From NCBI GenBank assembly GCA_947069175.1, contig CAMTDV010000019.1:74647358-74711357 (forward strand): a stretch of DNA of 64,000 nucleotides, written 5' to 3'. The notes beneath the pieces were generated by a model. It worked only from the letters and a program-made list of their open reading frames with translations. It was not told the DNA's origin and did not search any database. The stretch comes from Scalesia atractyloides. Its lineage: Eukaryota > Streptophyta > Magnoliopsida > Asterales > Asteraceae. The position numbers and the translations under genes are program-made. The first letter of the stretch is position 1. Each line of letters opens with the position of its first letter. Below are positions 11,086-21,464 of this stretch, one piece after another.

Positions 11086-11514
11086 GATATTGTCACACCC
11101 CGACCCGCAACGGAATAAGAGTCGGGGCATAATTGGGTTATCACCAAAGCTCGTGATGTTTACTAAAATGTTTCATATTTATTTAAATTCAAATTACAAC
11201 TTAAATGCTCAAACCAAACTCATACAATACAAGGAAATGAAAACTAAATAAAACAATCCAAAGCCTAAACTGATTTATTCTTCTAGGCCGTCCTATGTGT
11301 TTCTTGCTTCAACTGGATCACCTGTATCATGTGTAAAAATAGGGGAATTTTGGGTTCAACAAAAGTTGGCGAGTGAACCTTGTTTAAAAACATTGTTATT
11401 GATTTCATGTTGAATTTAATATTGAAAATTGTGCAATAATCATATGTGAGCAAACGTATATAAACAAACAATCACAAACCACCTTGAATGAGTATATGAC
11501 ATGAATGATAATGT

Positions 11515-11720
11515 ATTGTGAGATCCAGGCTCAATCAAACGGAGCTGGCCTCGTATGTTGGCAACGTCACGTTCCGCTCATAGGTAATGGGGAACAGACG
11601 AGCCTATAATGATGTATGTGAGATCAAGGCTCAATCAAACGGAGCCGATCGAAATGAGGCACCCCTACTCAACCCGTCTCCCATGGGGAGCTGTCGGGCC
11701 TAATGAAATGTATGTACTGA
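11515..11720 (-). repeat. GGCTC hairpin repeats near the end of the solo LTR
   Basis: Two copies of GGCTCAATCAAACGGAGC(C/T) lie at about 11530 and 11630. Each can fold with a GGCTC/GAGCC stem. The same hairpin, in the same orientation relative to the element, occurs four times in the interior of the gag-only element (56521-56970). Confidence 0.7.
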
Positions 11721-12127
11721 AATTGATAAATTTAATCTAAACATTAACCACACAAACAATTGATACATATTGGATGCACATTTGATCATGGATATGATGG
11801 ATGCACAAGTGTTTAAATATAATAAATAATTAAGCGACACATGATACACCCCAAAATGTGATTAAAACGGGGAATTTGTAGAGATTCACTCACCTTGGGT
11901 GCGTTCTTTTGATGATGTTGAATGTGCACGAGTTTTGGGATTTGATCGACGAGGAAAAACTAACCTAAAATAATAACGAAATGGTTCGGTAAATAAGTGG
12001 ATTTTATTAACAATTTTAATAGGATTTTTAGATTTATTTTTGTGAGTTTAAGGTCATTTCTAACTTTAAAAATATTATTTTTAAGTATTTTTAATTGATT
12101 TTTAAATTAAATAAAAAAATAAATTTT

Positions 12128-12170
12128 TTTTGACTTTTTGTTGACCGTTGACCGGACCGTTGACCGGTCG
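12128..12170 (-). promoter_or_regulatory. TTGAC array in the solo LTR (4 copies)
   Basis: Four TTGAC(C/T) cores lie within about 40 bp, at the position matching the arrays of eight and six in the other two LTRs. TTGAC is the core of the plant W-box. The functional role is inferred only from sequence. Confidence 0.55.
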
Positions 12171-12185
12171 GACTGTGGTCTGAGT

Positions 12186-12265
12186 GTGCACTGAGTGAGG
12201 TTCGAACCCGGGACCTCTCGTACGCGTGCACGCAGCTCTACCAACTGAGCTACGTGTCTAACCCG
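12186..12265 (-). other. tRNA-like module S4 (D-arm GCTC...GAGC type)
   Basis: On the minus strand: GGGTTAGACACGTAGCTCAG, TTGGTAGAGC, a palindromic GCGTGCACGC region, then GGGTTCGAACC. The D-arm GCTC/GAGC with AGTTGGTA loop is tRNA-like, and GGTTCGAACC is a B box. A full cloverleaf cannot be drawn because the acceptor ends do not pair. Confidence 0.75.
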
Positions 12266-12351
12266 AAATATTCTATGTTTTAATTATATATATATACTAA
12301 TTAAATGTTAATTTATTTGGTTTATATTAAAAGGATTTAAAATGGTTGAAC

Positions 12352-12432
12352 CGGTTGCAGAGACCCAGATCGAACTCGGGTCCTTCGGTTTGTAAGCGCA
12401 CAGCCCAACCAGTTGGGCTGTGTGTCTTATCT
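12352..12432 (-). other. tRNA-like module S3 with variant hairpin
   Basis: On the minus strand, a GACACACAGCCCAAC stem pairs with GTTGGGCTGTG (10-11 bp), followed about 25 nt later by the B-box-like GAGTTCGATCT. Relative to the other modules, one stem pair is changed from T-A to C-G on both sides. Confidence 0.75.
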
Positions 12433-12520
12433 GTTTAACTTACGGTTTATATTAATCTTATAAACATACTGGGACCTGTTCTGATTCAGTTTAAAAAAAA
12501 TTGGTTTTAATTCGGAAAGT

Positions 12521-12600
12521 CGGTGCGTTTGTAAGGTTCGAACTCGTGACGTGCGCTATGTGTTTGCACACAGTCCACCACTGGACTGTGTGTCTAACCC
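12521..12600 (-). other. tRNA-like module S2
   Basis: On the minus strand: GGGTTAGACACACAGTCCAG with the matching TGGACTGTGTG arm, then ACGAGTTCGAACCTT. It resembles the first two modules of the other LTRs (52445-52525, 52614-52691). Confidence 0.75.
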
Positions 12601-13459
12601 GGTTTAATATCTTGTTTTAATTAAACTTATACACAATGTCGACTTCGTCTTCTTCATTCAAAGACACAGACAAACTATATCCAACTGTTCTGGTTTAAAT
12701 CGTTCGTCGATCATATAAGTGATTGAAATGTAATGAATAAATAGAGTTACGAAATCAAAATGTACCGAACAGAATGTTTTCCTCAGAATTCCGGCAATGG
12801 TCGTCGGCTCTGATTTGTGAATTTCGTCTGATTGAATCAATTAACAGTTTTGATCGATGAGTTGTGAAATTGAGTTACTAAACAAGGATTATCAGAGGGC
12901 TTAGATGTTTGTACCGATTCACAGCGTGATTTTGGAAATTTCCAGAGATTTTCCGGCGAGTGCAGATTATCCGGCAATGTCGTCTGGGACCGATTATGGT
13001 TGAAGGATTGAAGTTAGTATAAGTCTAACTATGGATTGAAAACGAAAGAGTCGAGAAATTGCCGATTTGATGTAAGTCTCGGTTTCCGGCGAATGTCCGG
13101 CAATACAGAATATCTCCGGCGAATGTAATTGCTTCGAGAAATTGTGCGATTTTGAGCGAAAAGATTACCAGAGACTTGGGTGTGTATTTATAGGGAAGAA
13201 TCAGGATGAATTGAGTCCGAATTTGGTCTTGATTCATGGTCAAGGTTTTCTCCGGCGGTTATGACTGAAATCGCGGGATTAGACATCGGTTATAACCGAT
13301 GTCGAAGTTAATATACGCGTTCAGTCAAAGGAAACCGTCGACAATTGGCGAAATCGTCGGTATTACCGGCGACTGCGAATTGGGCGCGCTGATTACCGAA
13401 TTTGAGTTTTGAGTTTTATTATAAGTATTAATTGTTTTTATCATTTATCTCAAACAAGT

Positions 13460-13541
13460 CAAGTGGCGGAGTGGTTAAGTGTTTGTTTGATAAACTAGCT
13501 GACCCGGGTTCGAAACCCGGCAGCTTGATATTATTTTTTTT
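13460..13541 (+). other. Antisense tRNA-like unit S0 with A box, B box and T8 run
   Basis: TGGCGGAGTGGTTAAG (A-box-like, from 13464) is followed by GGTTCGAAACC (B box, 13507-13517), and a run of eight T lies at 13534-13541. This is the full layout of a type 2 RNA polymerase III unit, antisense to the LTR in its U3 part. CCGGGTTCGAAACCCGG forms a strong T-arm-like stem. Only 5' and 3' ends that pair as an acceptor stem are missing, so it is tRNA-derived rather than a proven tRNA gene. Confidence 0.65.
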
Positions 13542-13717
13542 GCACTTATTTTTACTTTTTAATAATTATAGTTTTTTAAATTCTAATATGTTTATTAAAT
13601 ATGTATTGTTTAAAATTAATATTAATCATAAATACGCAACGAAATTTTATAACTGATTATTCGATTAATAAACGAAGCGGGTTTGGAAACCCGTTTTTCG
13701 ACGGATGTTACAGATAT

Positions 13718-14087
13718 CCAACATCGCCTACCATTTCCTTGGAGATGACTAGATACCTTCTCACACATACACATTTCCCACCAAATCACCTAACCATCCT
13801 ACTCCTCAATCGGATCTAGTATACCAACCACCAAACACCTCGACCCAGCGACAACAAACAACCTCATCACCTACCTCACCACCACCCACCATCCAACCCG
13901 AATCTACATCACCTTCTCCCAACCAACCCGCAACATACCCTGCCCTGAACCAACCAACACCTCCGCCATCCCCTACCAACACCCATCACATGACCACTAG
14001 AGCAAAAGAAGGCATTCGCAAACCCAATCCCAAATACCATCTTCACACAGAAACCACATCCGCCATATCCCCACACCCACATATCAT
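13718..14087 (+). pseudogene. Copia integrase-RT linker, Pro/Thr-rich
   Basis: Once the solo LTR is removed, the integrase end continues here as SNIAYHFLGDD and then a low-complexity P/T/S-rich linker ending in HMTTRAKEGIRKPNPKYH. That last block is a common feature just before the copia RT. Confidence 0.75.
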
Positions 14088-15132
14088 GTGAAAGCTATAA
14101 CCGAGCCTAATTGGCAACAGGCCATGAACTGCGAGTTTAAAGCATTAATGGACAATGATACTTGGGAATTGGTTCCACGGCCTCAGTCTCAGCCAGGTAT
14201 TAGGTGCATGTGGCTGTTTCGCCACAAGTTTAAACCGGATGGGAGCTTGGACCGCTACAAGGCACGCATTGTTGTTAATGGGAAATCACAAACTATAGGC
14301 ATTGATTGCACCAATACATTTAGTCCGGTGGTAAAACCAGCTACTATACGCACCAATCTATCTCTTGCTATATCTCGAGTTGGGTGATAAATCAACTATA
14401 TGTTAAAAACACCTTTTTACATGGCAACATGCAAGAAACTGTCTTTATGCACCAACCACCTGGTTATGTCGATACATCAAAGCCCAATTATGTTTGTCGT
14501 CTTCGTAAGTCCTTATATGGACTTAAGCAAGGGCCACGCCCATGGTACAACAGATTCTCTAACTTTATTACCTCTCGAGGTTTCAAGGCCAGCTTATGTG
14601 ACACTTCACTATTTATCTATCGCCACGGCGATAAACTGGCATATTTAAAGCTGTATGTAGATGATATTATTCGTACGCATCTTCCACAGATTTACTTCGG
14701 AACATCATCAACTTACTTACTAGAGAATTTGCAATGTCTCATTTGGGCGCGTTGCCTCACTTTCTGGGCATCACCGTGCAAAGAAACTCATCAGGTTTAT
14801 TTATGTCCCAATCTCAATATACACGGGATATTCTACACCGTGCAAACATGACGAGATGCAAACCGTTTGCTACACATGTCAACACTTCCGCCAAACTTAG
14901 TGCTACAGACAGTGAACCTCTACAGGACGGGACACTATACCGTAGTCTCGCAGGTGCCCTTCAGTACTTAACATTTACTCGTCCCGATATCACATATGCG
15001 GTCCAACAGGTATGCCTTTTCATGCATGCTCCAACAGAACCACACTTTGCATTTCTGAAACGAATCTTAAGATACATTCATGGCACTATTGACTTTGGTT
15101 TATGTATGACCCGCGGCCCAGCAGCTCTCTAA
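14088..15132 (+). pseudogene. Copia reverse transcriptase, broken, first catalytic Asp changed
   Basis: MKAITEPNWQQAMNCEFKAL opens the RT domain, with YKARIVVNGKSQ following. The motif that normally contains the first catalytic aspartate (QLDVKNAFLHG in the family) reads QLYVKNTFLHG at about 14390-14420. Then come KSLYGLKQGPRPWY and LYVDDI, the intact YVDD pair. A frameshift near 14680-14740 moves to the frame with MSHLGALPHFLGI and later RSLAGALQYLTFTRPDI. The Asp-to-Tyr change would abolish polymerase activity. Confidence 0.85.
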
Positions 15133-15610
15133 CAGCATATTCGGACGCTGACTGGGGCGGCTGTCCGGACTCAAGACGCTCCACTTCTGGTTTTTGTATT
15201 TATAAGGGCAACAACTTACTTTCCTGGTCTTCAAAAAGACAACCCACGGTTTCTCGATGAAGCGTAGAAGCTGAGTACCGTGGCGTTGCCAATGTTGTTG
15301 CTGAAACTACTTGGCTGCAAAATCTATTGTTGGAACTACATACGCCCGTCCGCCAAGCCACCATTGTTTATTGTGATAATGTTTCAGCTATCTACTTATC
15401 AGAAAATCCAGTACAGCATTAGAGGACTAAGCATGTGGAGCTCGATATACATTTTGTTCGTGAAAAGGTCCGTTTGGGTCAGGTCCGTGTACTGCATGTG
15501 CCTTCTCCCTATCAATATGCTGATATCTTCACAAAAGGATTGTCTCGACAGCTCTTTGACAACTTCCATTCCACCTTGACCGTTCGTCCGAACTCCCGCT
15601 CAAACTGAGG
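15127..15610 (+). pseudogene. Copia RNase H, broken
   Basis: SDADWGGCPDSRRSTSGFCI, then AEYRGVANVVAE, YCDNVSAIYLSENP and TKHVELDIHFVREKV, the copia RNase H order, are readable across frames. A stop separates the SDADW part from AEYRG near 15258. ADIFTKGLSRQLF ends the polyprotein just before the polypurine tract AACTGAGGGGGCG. Confidence 0.85.
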
Positions 15611-15615
15611 GGGCG

Positions 15616-15769
15616 TATTAGCGGTACATATTCTAATATATTGTATTTTAGGAAGTACACAATTATCTCCATAATTGTTAGGGAGTTTGTTAGGAATGTA
15701 TCCCTATATATGTAACCTTTGTGAATGCAATAGAGACTCACAGAATTCCATATACCATAGATTCGTTTA
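15616..15769 (+). repeat. 3' LTR of the Ale-like copia
   Basis: Starts TATTAGCGGTACATATTC after a GGGGG tract and ends ATAGATTCGTTTA, followed by the AGCAC target duplication. Confidence 0.9.
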
Positions 15770-15774
15770 AGCAC

Positions 15775-15960
15775 CTCCAGATCACACATCATTTCACTCA
15801 AGACAAAACTCTCAACCCACACTAAAGGAGACAAAGGGTTGCTCAGTTTCTCAACAAAACAAAAGCTATTTCCCATGAACTCATGTTTTCCCAAAGTCCT
15901 CCTTTTGAAGATGAAGATCTAATAAAAATTCATTTTCTTAAAATAATATAAAATTCATTT
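15775..15960 (+). pseudogene. Old copia element: gag continuation (right part)
   Basis: This continues the gag frame interrupted at 8415: SRSHIISLKTKLSTHTKGDK. It then degrades into AT-rich sequence at about 15920. Confidence 0.6.
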
Positions 15961-15969
15961 TCTTAAAAA

Positions 15970-16100
15970 TAAGGGTTGTTCACCAACTTTTGTTGACCCA
16001 AAACTACTTTTCTAAGCATTGTACAGGTACACGAGTAGGAAGATTTGAAGTTGAAGACACATAGGATGTGCCTTAGTAATAAATTGAATATTTGTTCATG
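15970..16100 (+). repeat. Diverged LTR-end fragment of the tRNA-module family
   Basis: TTCACCAACTTTTGTTGACCC, GTACAGGTACACGAGTAGGA and ATGTGCCTTAGTAATA align in order with 53866-53960 of the 5' LTR (CACTCGCCAACTTTTTGTTG, GATACAGGTGAACAGGA, AATGCCTTAGAAG). It is a partial, old copy. Confidence 0.55.
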
Positions 16101-16219
16101 ATTAATTATCTTTTGGATATTGTATGAATTTGTTGAACATTCCTATGATTCGATTATGTGTGACAATTTAACTTGGTGACTCCAAATATTTAAACTTATA
16201 ATAGTGTCATAAGCTATGG

Positions 16220-16810
16220 ACAATCATTATGCCCCGTACCATATTCGTTATCGGCCTGAGTGTGACATACAAAGCCTTGGACAACGCTTCACTGAACTCA
16301 AATGGTTTAGGAATTGACTTACAGAGTTGGGTATCCCCACAACACATATGCCAACTTTTTTTGCGACAATACGGGTACCACATATGTATGTACCATCCCG
16401 GTATACCACTCACGCATGAAACATGTGGGTATTGATTATCACTTTGTACGAGTTTAAGTTTCCTGCCGGCCATTTACGAGTTCTTCACATTAGCTCCCAA
16501 GATCAACTAGCCTACATGCTCACCAAGTCATTGTCAAGTGTCACATACCAATTGTAACCGTTCCAAGATTGGCATATCCGACGAATCCTCCATCTTACGG
16601 GGGCGTATAAGAAATGTAGAGTCAACACAGTCAAACACTGTAAAAGTAATGTATATATTTAGCATTGTCGTTTATTTACTTCCATACTTAGAGGCTATTG
16701 TTACTCCTGTAAATCCTCCTTTCCACCGTTGTATATACCAATATATGGCATCACCTTGTGTATTTCAAATCATCAAGAAATATTATGATTGTTACCTTTT
16801 ATCACACTAG
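16220..16810 (+). pseudogene. Copia RNase H remnant and 3' LTR of an old element
   Basis: Between 16290 and 16540 the frames give ELKWFRN, LGIPTTHMPTFFCDN, PVYHSRMKHVGIDYHF and SLHAHQVIVK-like text, the copia RNase H end. ACGGGGGCGTATAAG at about 16595 is a polypurine tract. The AT-rich sequence from about 16612 is therefore the start of a 3' LTR that cannot be matched to a partner. It could be the distal end of the same old copia whose gag is at 8183-8415. Confidence 0.65.
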
Positions 16811-16929
16811 ACTCTCATAAAAAGCTGCACCACCTGTTTCTATTGTTGTACCATATAGAAGTATTCCCAAGATAATGTGTGTAGAGGTAATAAAAGGCCT
16901 CAGTTGTATCATATAGAAGTAGAATGGTT

Positions 16930-17494
16930 GGAAGATGAGGTTGAGAATGAGATAGAGGAAGAGGGGTAATGGAATGTGTACAATTTCAGTGAATGCAGTT
17001 GAGGGAAATGATATGTACAAGTCCATAAAGGTCACTGGTCATTATGGAAAATATGAGTTACCATTGTTAATGGATACGGGAGTTCTCACAATTTATTAGA
17101 TATTACATTAGCAAGGCAGTTAGGTTGTAAGTTGGTTAAAAGGTCAGCTATGTTGGTAAAAGTTGAAAATGGCCATGAAGAAATTTGTGATCAAATGGTG
17201 AAAGGATTTTGTTGGAAAATGCAGGGATTTCAATTTAAAGCTGATGTGTGTGTTATGCCTTTGGGTGGATATGATTTGGTATTGGGGGTACAATGGTTTA
17301 CCACTTTGGGTAGTATCAAAATGAACTATAATGACCGAACTGTGGCATTTAAATTTAAAGGCCATAAAGTTATATTGAGAGGGCAGCAGGGTAAAAGTTT
17401 TTTCACAATTTACTAAGGACAGTTTAAAGAAGATTGATCAGCAGAGGGGGGAGTAGCCATGGTTCGGGATATGTGCAGTTGATGGGTATAGTAC
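16930..17494 (+). pseudogene. Reina-like gypsy: protease region, 5'-truncated
   Basis: ISVNAVEGNDMYKSIKVTG precedes LPLLMDTG, the catalytic triad of a retropepsin, at about 17050-17073. A 1-bp shift follows, then the open frame 17132-17416 with KADVCVMPLGGYDLVLGVQW, typical of gypsy proteases. Gag and the 5' LTR are absent. The coding continuity resumes at 35831 after the Tat insertion (GYS|TATSVLLQETQQ across the AGTAC duplication). Confidence 0.85.
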
Positions 17495-18167
17495 TGTTTT
17501 GGTCAAAAATCACACTAAGGAAATGTGACCAAACTTTGTATGTGAGGTTGAGTGCTTGTGTGTTGAACAATGATGTGAACGAATGAAAAATGTAATGAAC
17601 AATGAACACCGAGATTTATACGAGGAAAAAGCCCTTGATCAAGATGTGATCTCCGGCATAAAAAACCTCGGGTGATGGAAACTATCGATCACCAACTATA
17701 TTTCACAAGAAAGATTACAACTTTGGAAGATATTGAGCTTTATACAATTGATCTCTATAGTATAATGTGTGTGTGGATCTCGCAAATTGCCAAGTGATTT
17801 AGTAGTGTCAGTGTATGCGAATGAATGGTCTGTTGCAAGTGAGCTCAATATCCCCTAAAATATTAACGTTTGTAACTTGTAACTAACTATCCGAAATATC
17901 CGGGATCCTCCACGTTCATGCATAACGTCCACTTTAGCTCTATGCACTGTGCGAATTCCAGGTATATTCCAATATTCCAGCTTGACCTAGTCTACCATCA
18001 ATACCTGCACTATATTCAAATAAAACATTCAAGTCAATTGTTAGAAACCGTTATAGTCACTAAGGATCCTTGATCCTTCCAGTATTCAGTACTCAGTACA
18101 TGAATAATATATCCTCAATATACTGAAGGATCACTGATTCATAAGCAATTAAAATCTAGCCCAAACA
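17495..18167 (-). repeat. Tat LTR (left; 3' LTR in element sense)
   Basis: TGTTTTGGTCAAAAATCACA to CTAGCCCAAACA; it nearly matches 35154-35825 with small indels. On the minus strand it is preceded by a GGGGG-containing polypurine tract (18168-18182). Confidence 0.92.
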
Positions 18168-18406
18168 ATTGCCCCCAATAAGGCGGTTGTGATAATAGAT
18201 CACAGCTGTCATATTATCTTTAATTCAAATATAGCCGTTAGGGTGATTGATGGGACTCGCATAGTCTACATAACCATCATCACTATTTATGGGGAAGAGA
18301 TAACTCCCTTTCAAATCCGCACAAATCCATCATAAATCCACACTAAGCATTATGAACCAGTTATTCTTCTCTCTTCCATTCTTGATTATTGTTGAGTTTC
18401 GGCAAC

Positions 18407-20160
18407 ATGAATACACGATCCTCTCCGAATTCCGCCTCCAAAAAATATGGCGACCTCCTCCAGTCCCAAAACATACTAAAGGACCCCTCCTCTGAGATCT
18501 GTAAGTTCACAGATCCAGAAATCGAGAACCTAAAGTCCTGTTTTCCATCGGAAGCCATTTTCATACCCTTCGATCCTTCTGCTCGGAGCGATGCGGTATC
18601 TGACACCTGGATCTGCTTTCCTACCTTACCGTTTCACCTTGGGTTCTCATATCCTTTTCCGACCCTAACCCAAAGCTTTTTTAAGTTAACCGGCATTAGC
18701 TTCAGTCAGGTTATGCCGATGTTGTGGAGGACATTGTTCACCATTGAAGAAATCATTGAAAAGAAAGGGCTCCAACTAAACCTTTCTGACCTAGCCTTCA
18801 TGTACTCTTTAACTACCCATGGCTCTAACCGATTCTTGTTTAAAGTAAAAGCCCACCAACCAGCTCATGTCTTCAAACAACCCAAAACGATTCTGTTTGG
18901 AAAAATCAGTTTTTCGTTGTTAGATGAGATTCTCTATCGGAAGGGGATTCGTTGCCTCATAAATGGATACCCAAGGGTAGAACTTAGAGGTCTCGTATGT
19001 GTCATATTCATGTTGTAACTGTCTTTTGATTTTTCTGTTTTCTTGCAGTGAAGAACTTTGCAAATTTAGCGGAGGAGCCAGGGACTGTTGATCGAGTGAA
19101 AGCCTTCCTGAGTCTTGACCCAATAGACAGAACATTCAAGGTGAGGATCCAGGATCCTAGTGAAGAAGTACAGACCTCCTCCTCCTACAATATGTTAAGT
19201 AAGTAATCATAGAACACAATAAATCTAAAAGAAAGTTCTAATCTGAACTAGAAACTTATCTTTTTGATGTCTGTTGGTAGGTGTTCAAAAATCTACTTCC
19301 AAGTCTGGAGATTTTGCTCTTGATGACATCAACAGCATAATCATCTCCAAAGCTGTGAAAAAGGAGCCAATGAAGAAGCTTCCTCCTGTTGAGCCTCGCC
19401 CAGCTACTACCAGAGCCAAATCTGCTTCAAAAAGGAAGAAGCCTTCTGATCCTGAGAGTGATCTCATCCCCATTGAGAAATGCCTTCATGATGTTCTGAC
19501 CGAGGTAAGGATCCTTGATCCTTAGGTTTTACTTTACCCGTTTGCTAGGATCCTTGATCATGATATTTCTCTGTCTTGTTTATTACTAGGAATTCAGTCG
19601 CAGGAGGATCTTTTATGAGAAAAGTTGGCTGAACACGAAGAGACTGTAGCTGGGATGCGGGCCACTGCTGCTGCTAAGGATAAGGATCCCTCAAGGCTTG
19701 AAAAGCAAAACAAAGCGCTGGAAAAGGAGAAGGAGAGCTTTGAGGAGCTGCTGCTGAATGCCGAAGTGGGGTTTCATGAGGCTGCCATGAATGCTACTGA
19801 AGCGGCCAAAGTCTGTGCTGCCAAGACGGTTCTGCAATCCATGATCAAGATGGCCAAGAGGCTAATGATCCTGGATTTGATAAATCTTCATGGACCTGGC
19901 TTCTTGGGAGGTAGCATTGAGCAACCTAGACGTCGGTGAGCTGGAGCAGTCGGTGGCAGCAGATGAAGCAGGACCTAGTGGAGTGCAGACGAAAGCAGAG
20001 GACATGGTGGTTGAAGGTGCTAGAGGTAGAGCCGGTGAAGGTGAAGGTGGTGAGGCAGCTGCAGTGTAGACTGCCTGTGTTGGCGATGATGGAAGACGCG
20101 ACCGGAGCCCACATTTTTAGGTCCTTAGTTTGGTTGTTTTTGAACAATTTGTGGTTTGTA
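18407..20160 (+). pseudogene. Antisense 'putative gypsy-type transposase' ORF (aORF) of the Tat element
   Basis: Exons inferred from frame and GT/AG: 18407-18989, 19049-19198, 19281-19504, and 19590 to about 20067. Exon 1 starts MNTRSSPNSASKKYGDLL and carries the PF04195-like block (FPSEAIFIPFDPSARSDAV, LPFHLGFSYPFPTLTQSFF, LSDLAFMYSL). Exon 3 is basic (ATTRAKSASKRKKPSD). Exon 4 is a long coiled coil (LEKQNKALEKEKESFEELL) with Glu/Ala-rich end. Frameshifts occur near 19620 and 19860, so the 3' part is degenerate. Such ORFs, antisense and between integrase and 3' LTR, are known companions of plant Tat elements; their role is unknown. It is transcribed opposite to pol, probably from within the LTR region. 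Confidence 0.8.
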
Positions 20161-20164
20161 ATTT

Positions 20165-21464
20165 GAACAATAGTTTCTGTAGGTTATGGATCACGGATCC
20201 TTGGAACAATAGGGGGTGACAAAGGTGGATGGATCCTTCTGTTTGTGGAGGATGAAGCCTTTAACACCTTCACTTTTAATTTCCTGCATTTTAATTTTCT
20301 GCACAAATATTAACCGTTAGATGAACCCGATCCGGCCTGGATGGATGGTCCACATTTTGCTGGTGAAATCCGGGCCGGATACTTTTGATAAATATTGACG
20401 GGCCTAATAATATTAGACTTTTGACTATGTTTGGTGTTACAATTTTGTCCTCAAATTTTTACCTTTGTAAGTTTATGTTTTACAAAATCTCAATATGTAA
20501 AACTCTGGAAGTGTTGGCTTTAAAAAGATTTTAAGTCCGTAATCATAACAACTGCTAGTGTATAAAGCATCCTCTGATCTTGAATTAGTTACCTTTAATT
20601 CCATAGTTAAGGGTTAAATCATTAGAACAAAAATAAATTAAGAATAAGTCATACCAGGGAATCCAAGTTAGGATTCTAAATCTTTAAAACTCACTGTTGC
20701 ACATACAGTTCGTAAGGATCATTCAAGATTGAAGGATCTTAAATCCTTTCTTGCGAGACTTTAGCAATCTGAAATTAGCAACTTGGGACTATGCCAAATA
20801 TAATCAAGATGATCATTTGATAACTGGGGACTTGACCAAATAAACCAGGGACAAGCCCAAATAAACTGTGATACTTGAGCTAACGTGAGGACGTTAGAAA
20901 CCTTAGGATTCTGGCGTATGGCCCAAACTGGCATCTAACCATTCTTAAGTGACATGAAAATGCCAAAACCTTAGCTAACGTGAAAACGTTATAAACCTTA
21001 GGAACGAATGTATGGTACGTCTACCATTATACTTTGGATCCTACATATAGCCAACAACAATGAAATTGTCAGCCCCTAAAGCGGATACTGGTCCCATTGC
21101 CTCGAACTATACTTGGATAGCGTGCGCTACTGGCGGGGTGTTGAAACCCAATTCATATGAAAGGTGAAAACCTTTAAACCTTAGAAGGTATTAGATACCT
21201 TAAGCTGGGGACAACCCAAAGTCTTGGAGAGGTGGCCAACCTCTTGATTCTTTGTGAATATTCTGCAAAACTTAAAGCTTGATAAGGTTGAATGTTGAAA
21301 ATTCAACATCCTTACTTTATGATAAATAATAAAAAGTATAATGAGAATGAAAGCATCAGTAAAATGTTACCAGCGTAAGAATCATATATCCTTTGAGGAT
21401 CCTTCAACCTGAATTGATCATTAGAATACTTAAGGATCCCCGATCCTTTACATAAAATACTTTT
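20165..21464. other. Non-coding spacer between the Tat antisense ORF and integrase
   Basis: About 1.3 kb without protein-like frames. It has short recurring phrases (AGCTAACGTGA(G/A)(G/A)ACGTT at about 20880 and 20973, CCAAATAAA near 20835-20860) and several GGATCC words. No element ends were found. Confidence 0.5.

Larger units (their letters stand above)
11091..13712 (-). mobile_element. Solo LTR of the tRNA-module retrotransposon family
   Basis: On the minus strand it runs TGTAACATCCGTCGAAAAAC to GGGGTGTGACA. It is flanked by the 5-bp duplication GATAT (11086-11090 and 13713-13717). Length (2622 bp), termini and internal features match the LTRs at 51482-54121 and 57968-60594 in opposite orientation. 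No internal region is present, so it is the product of LTR-LTR recombination. It contains a TATA box (13185-13192, read leftwards), three sense tRNA-like modules, one antisense module and a short TTGAC array. It lies in the integrase-RT linker of the Ale-like copia. Confidence 0.93.
8416..15769 (+). mobile_element. Complete Ty1/copia element, Ale-like, with nested solo LTR
   Basis: It is bounded by two near-identical short LTRs (8416-8570 and 15616-15769). A 5-bp target duplication AGCAC lies at 8411-8415 and 15770-15774, and the element has a tRNA-iMet PBS and a polypurine tract. Internal order is gag, protease, integrase, RT, RNase H, as in copia. The very short LTRs and the gag type point to the Ale group, by inference. 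Removing the 2.6-kb solo LTR (11091-13712) leaves about 4.7 kb, normal for such elements. Reading frames carry several frameshifts and stops, so it is not autonomous. Confidence 0.92.

Noticed and set aside
13460..13541. Nuclear tRNA-Ser or tRNA-Leu gene
   Set aside because: A and B boxes and a T-run are present, but no acceptor stem and no convincing anticodon arm can be drawn; it is part of the LTR.
18407..19504. Host gene with four exons
   Set aside because: It lies inside the Tat LTRs, antisense to pol, and matches the putative gypsy-type transposase ORF of such elements.
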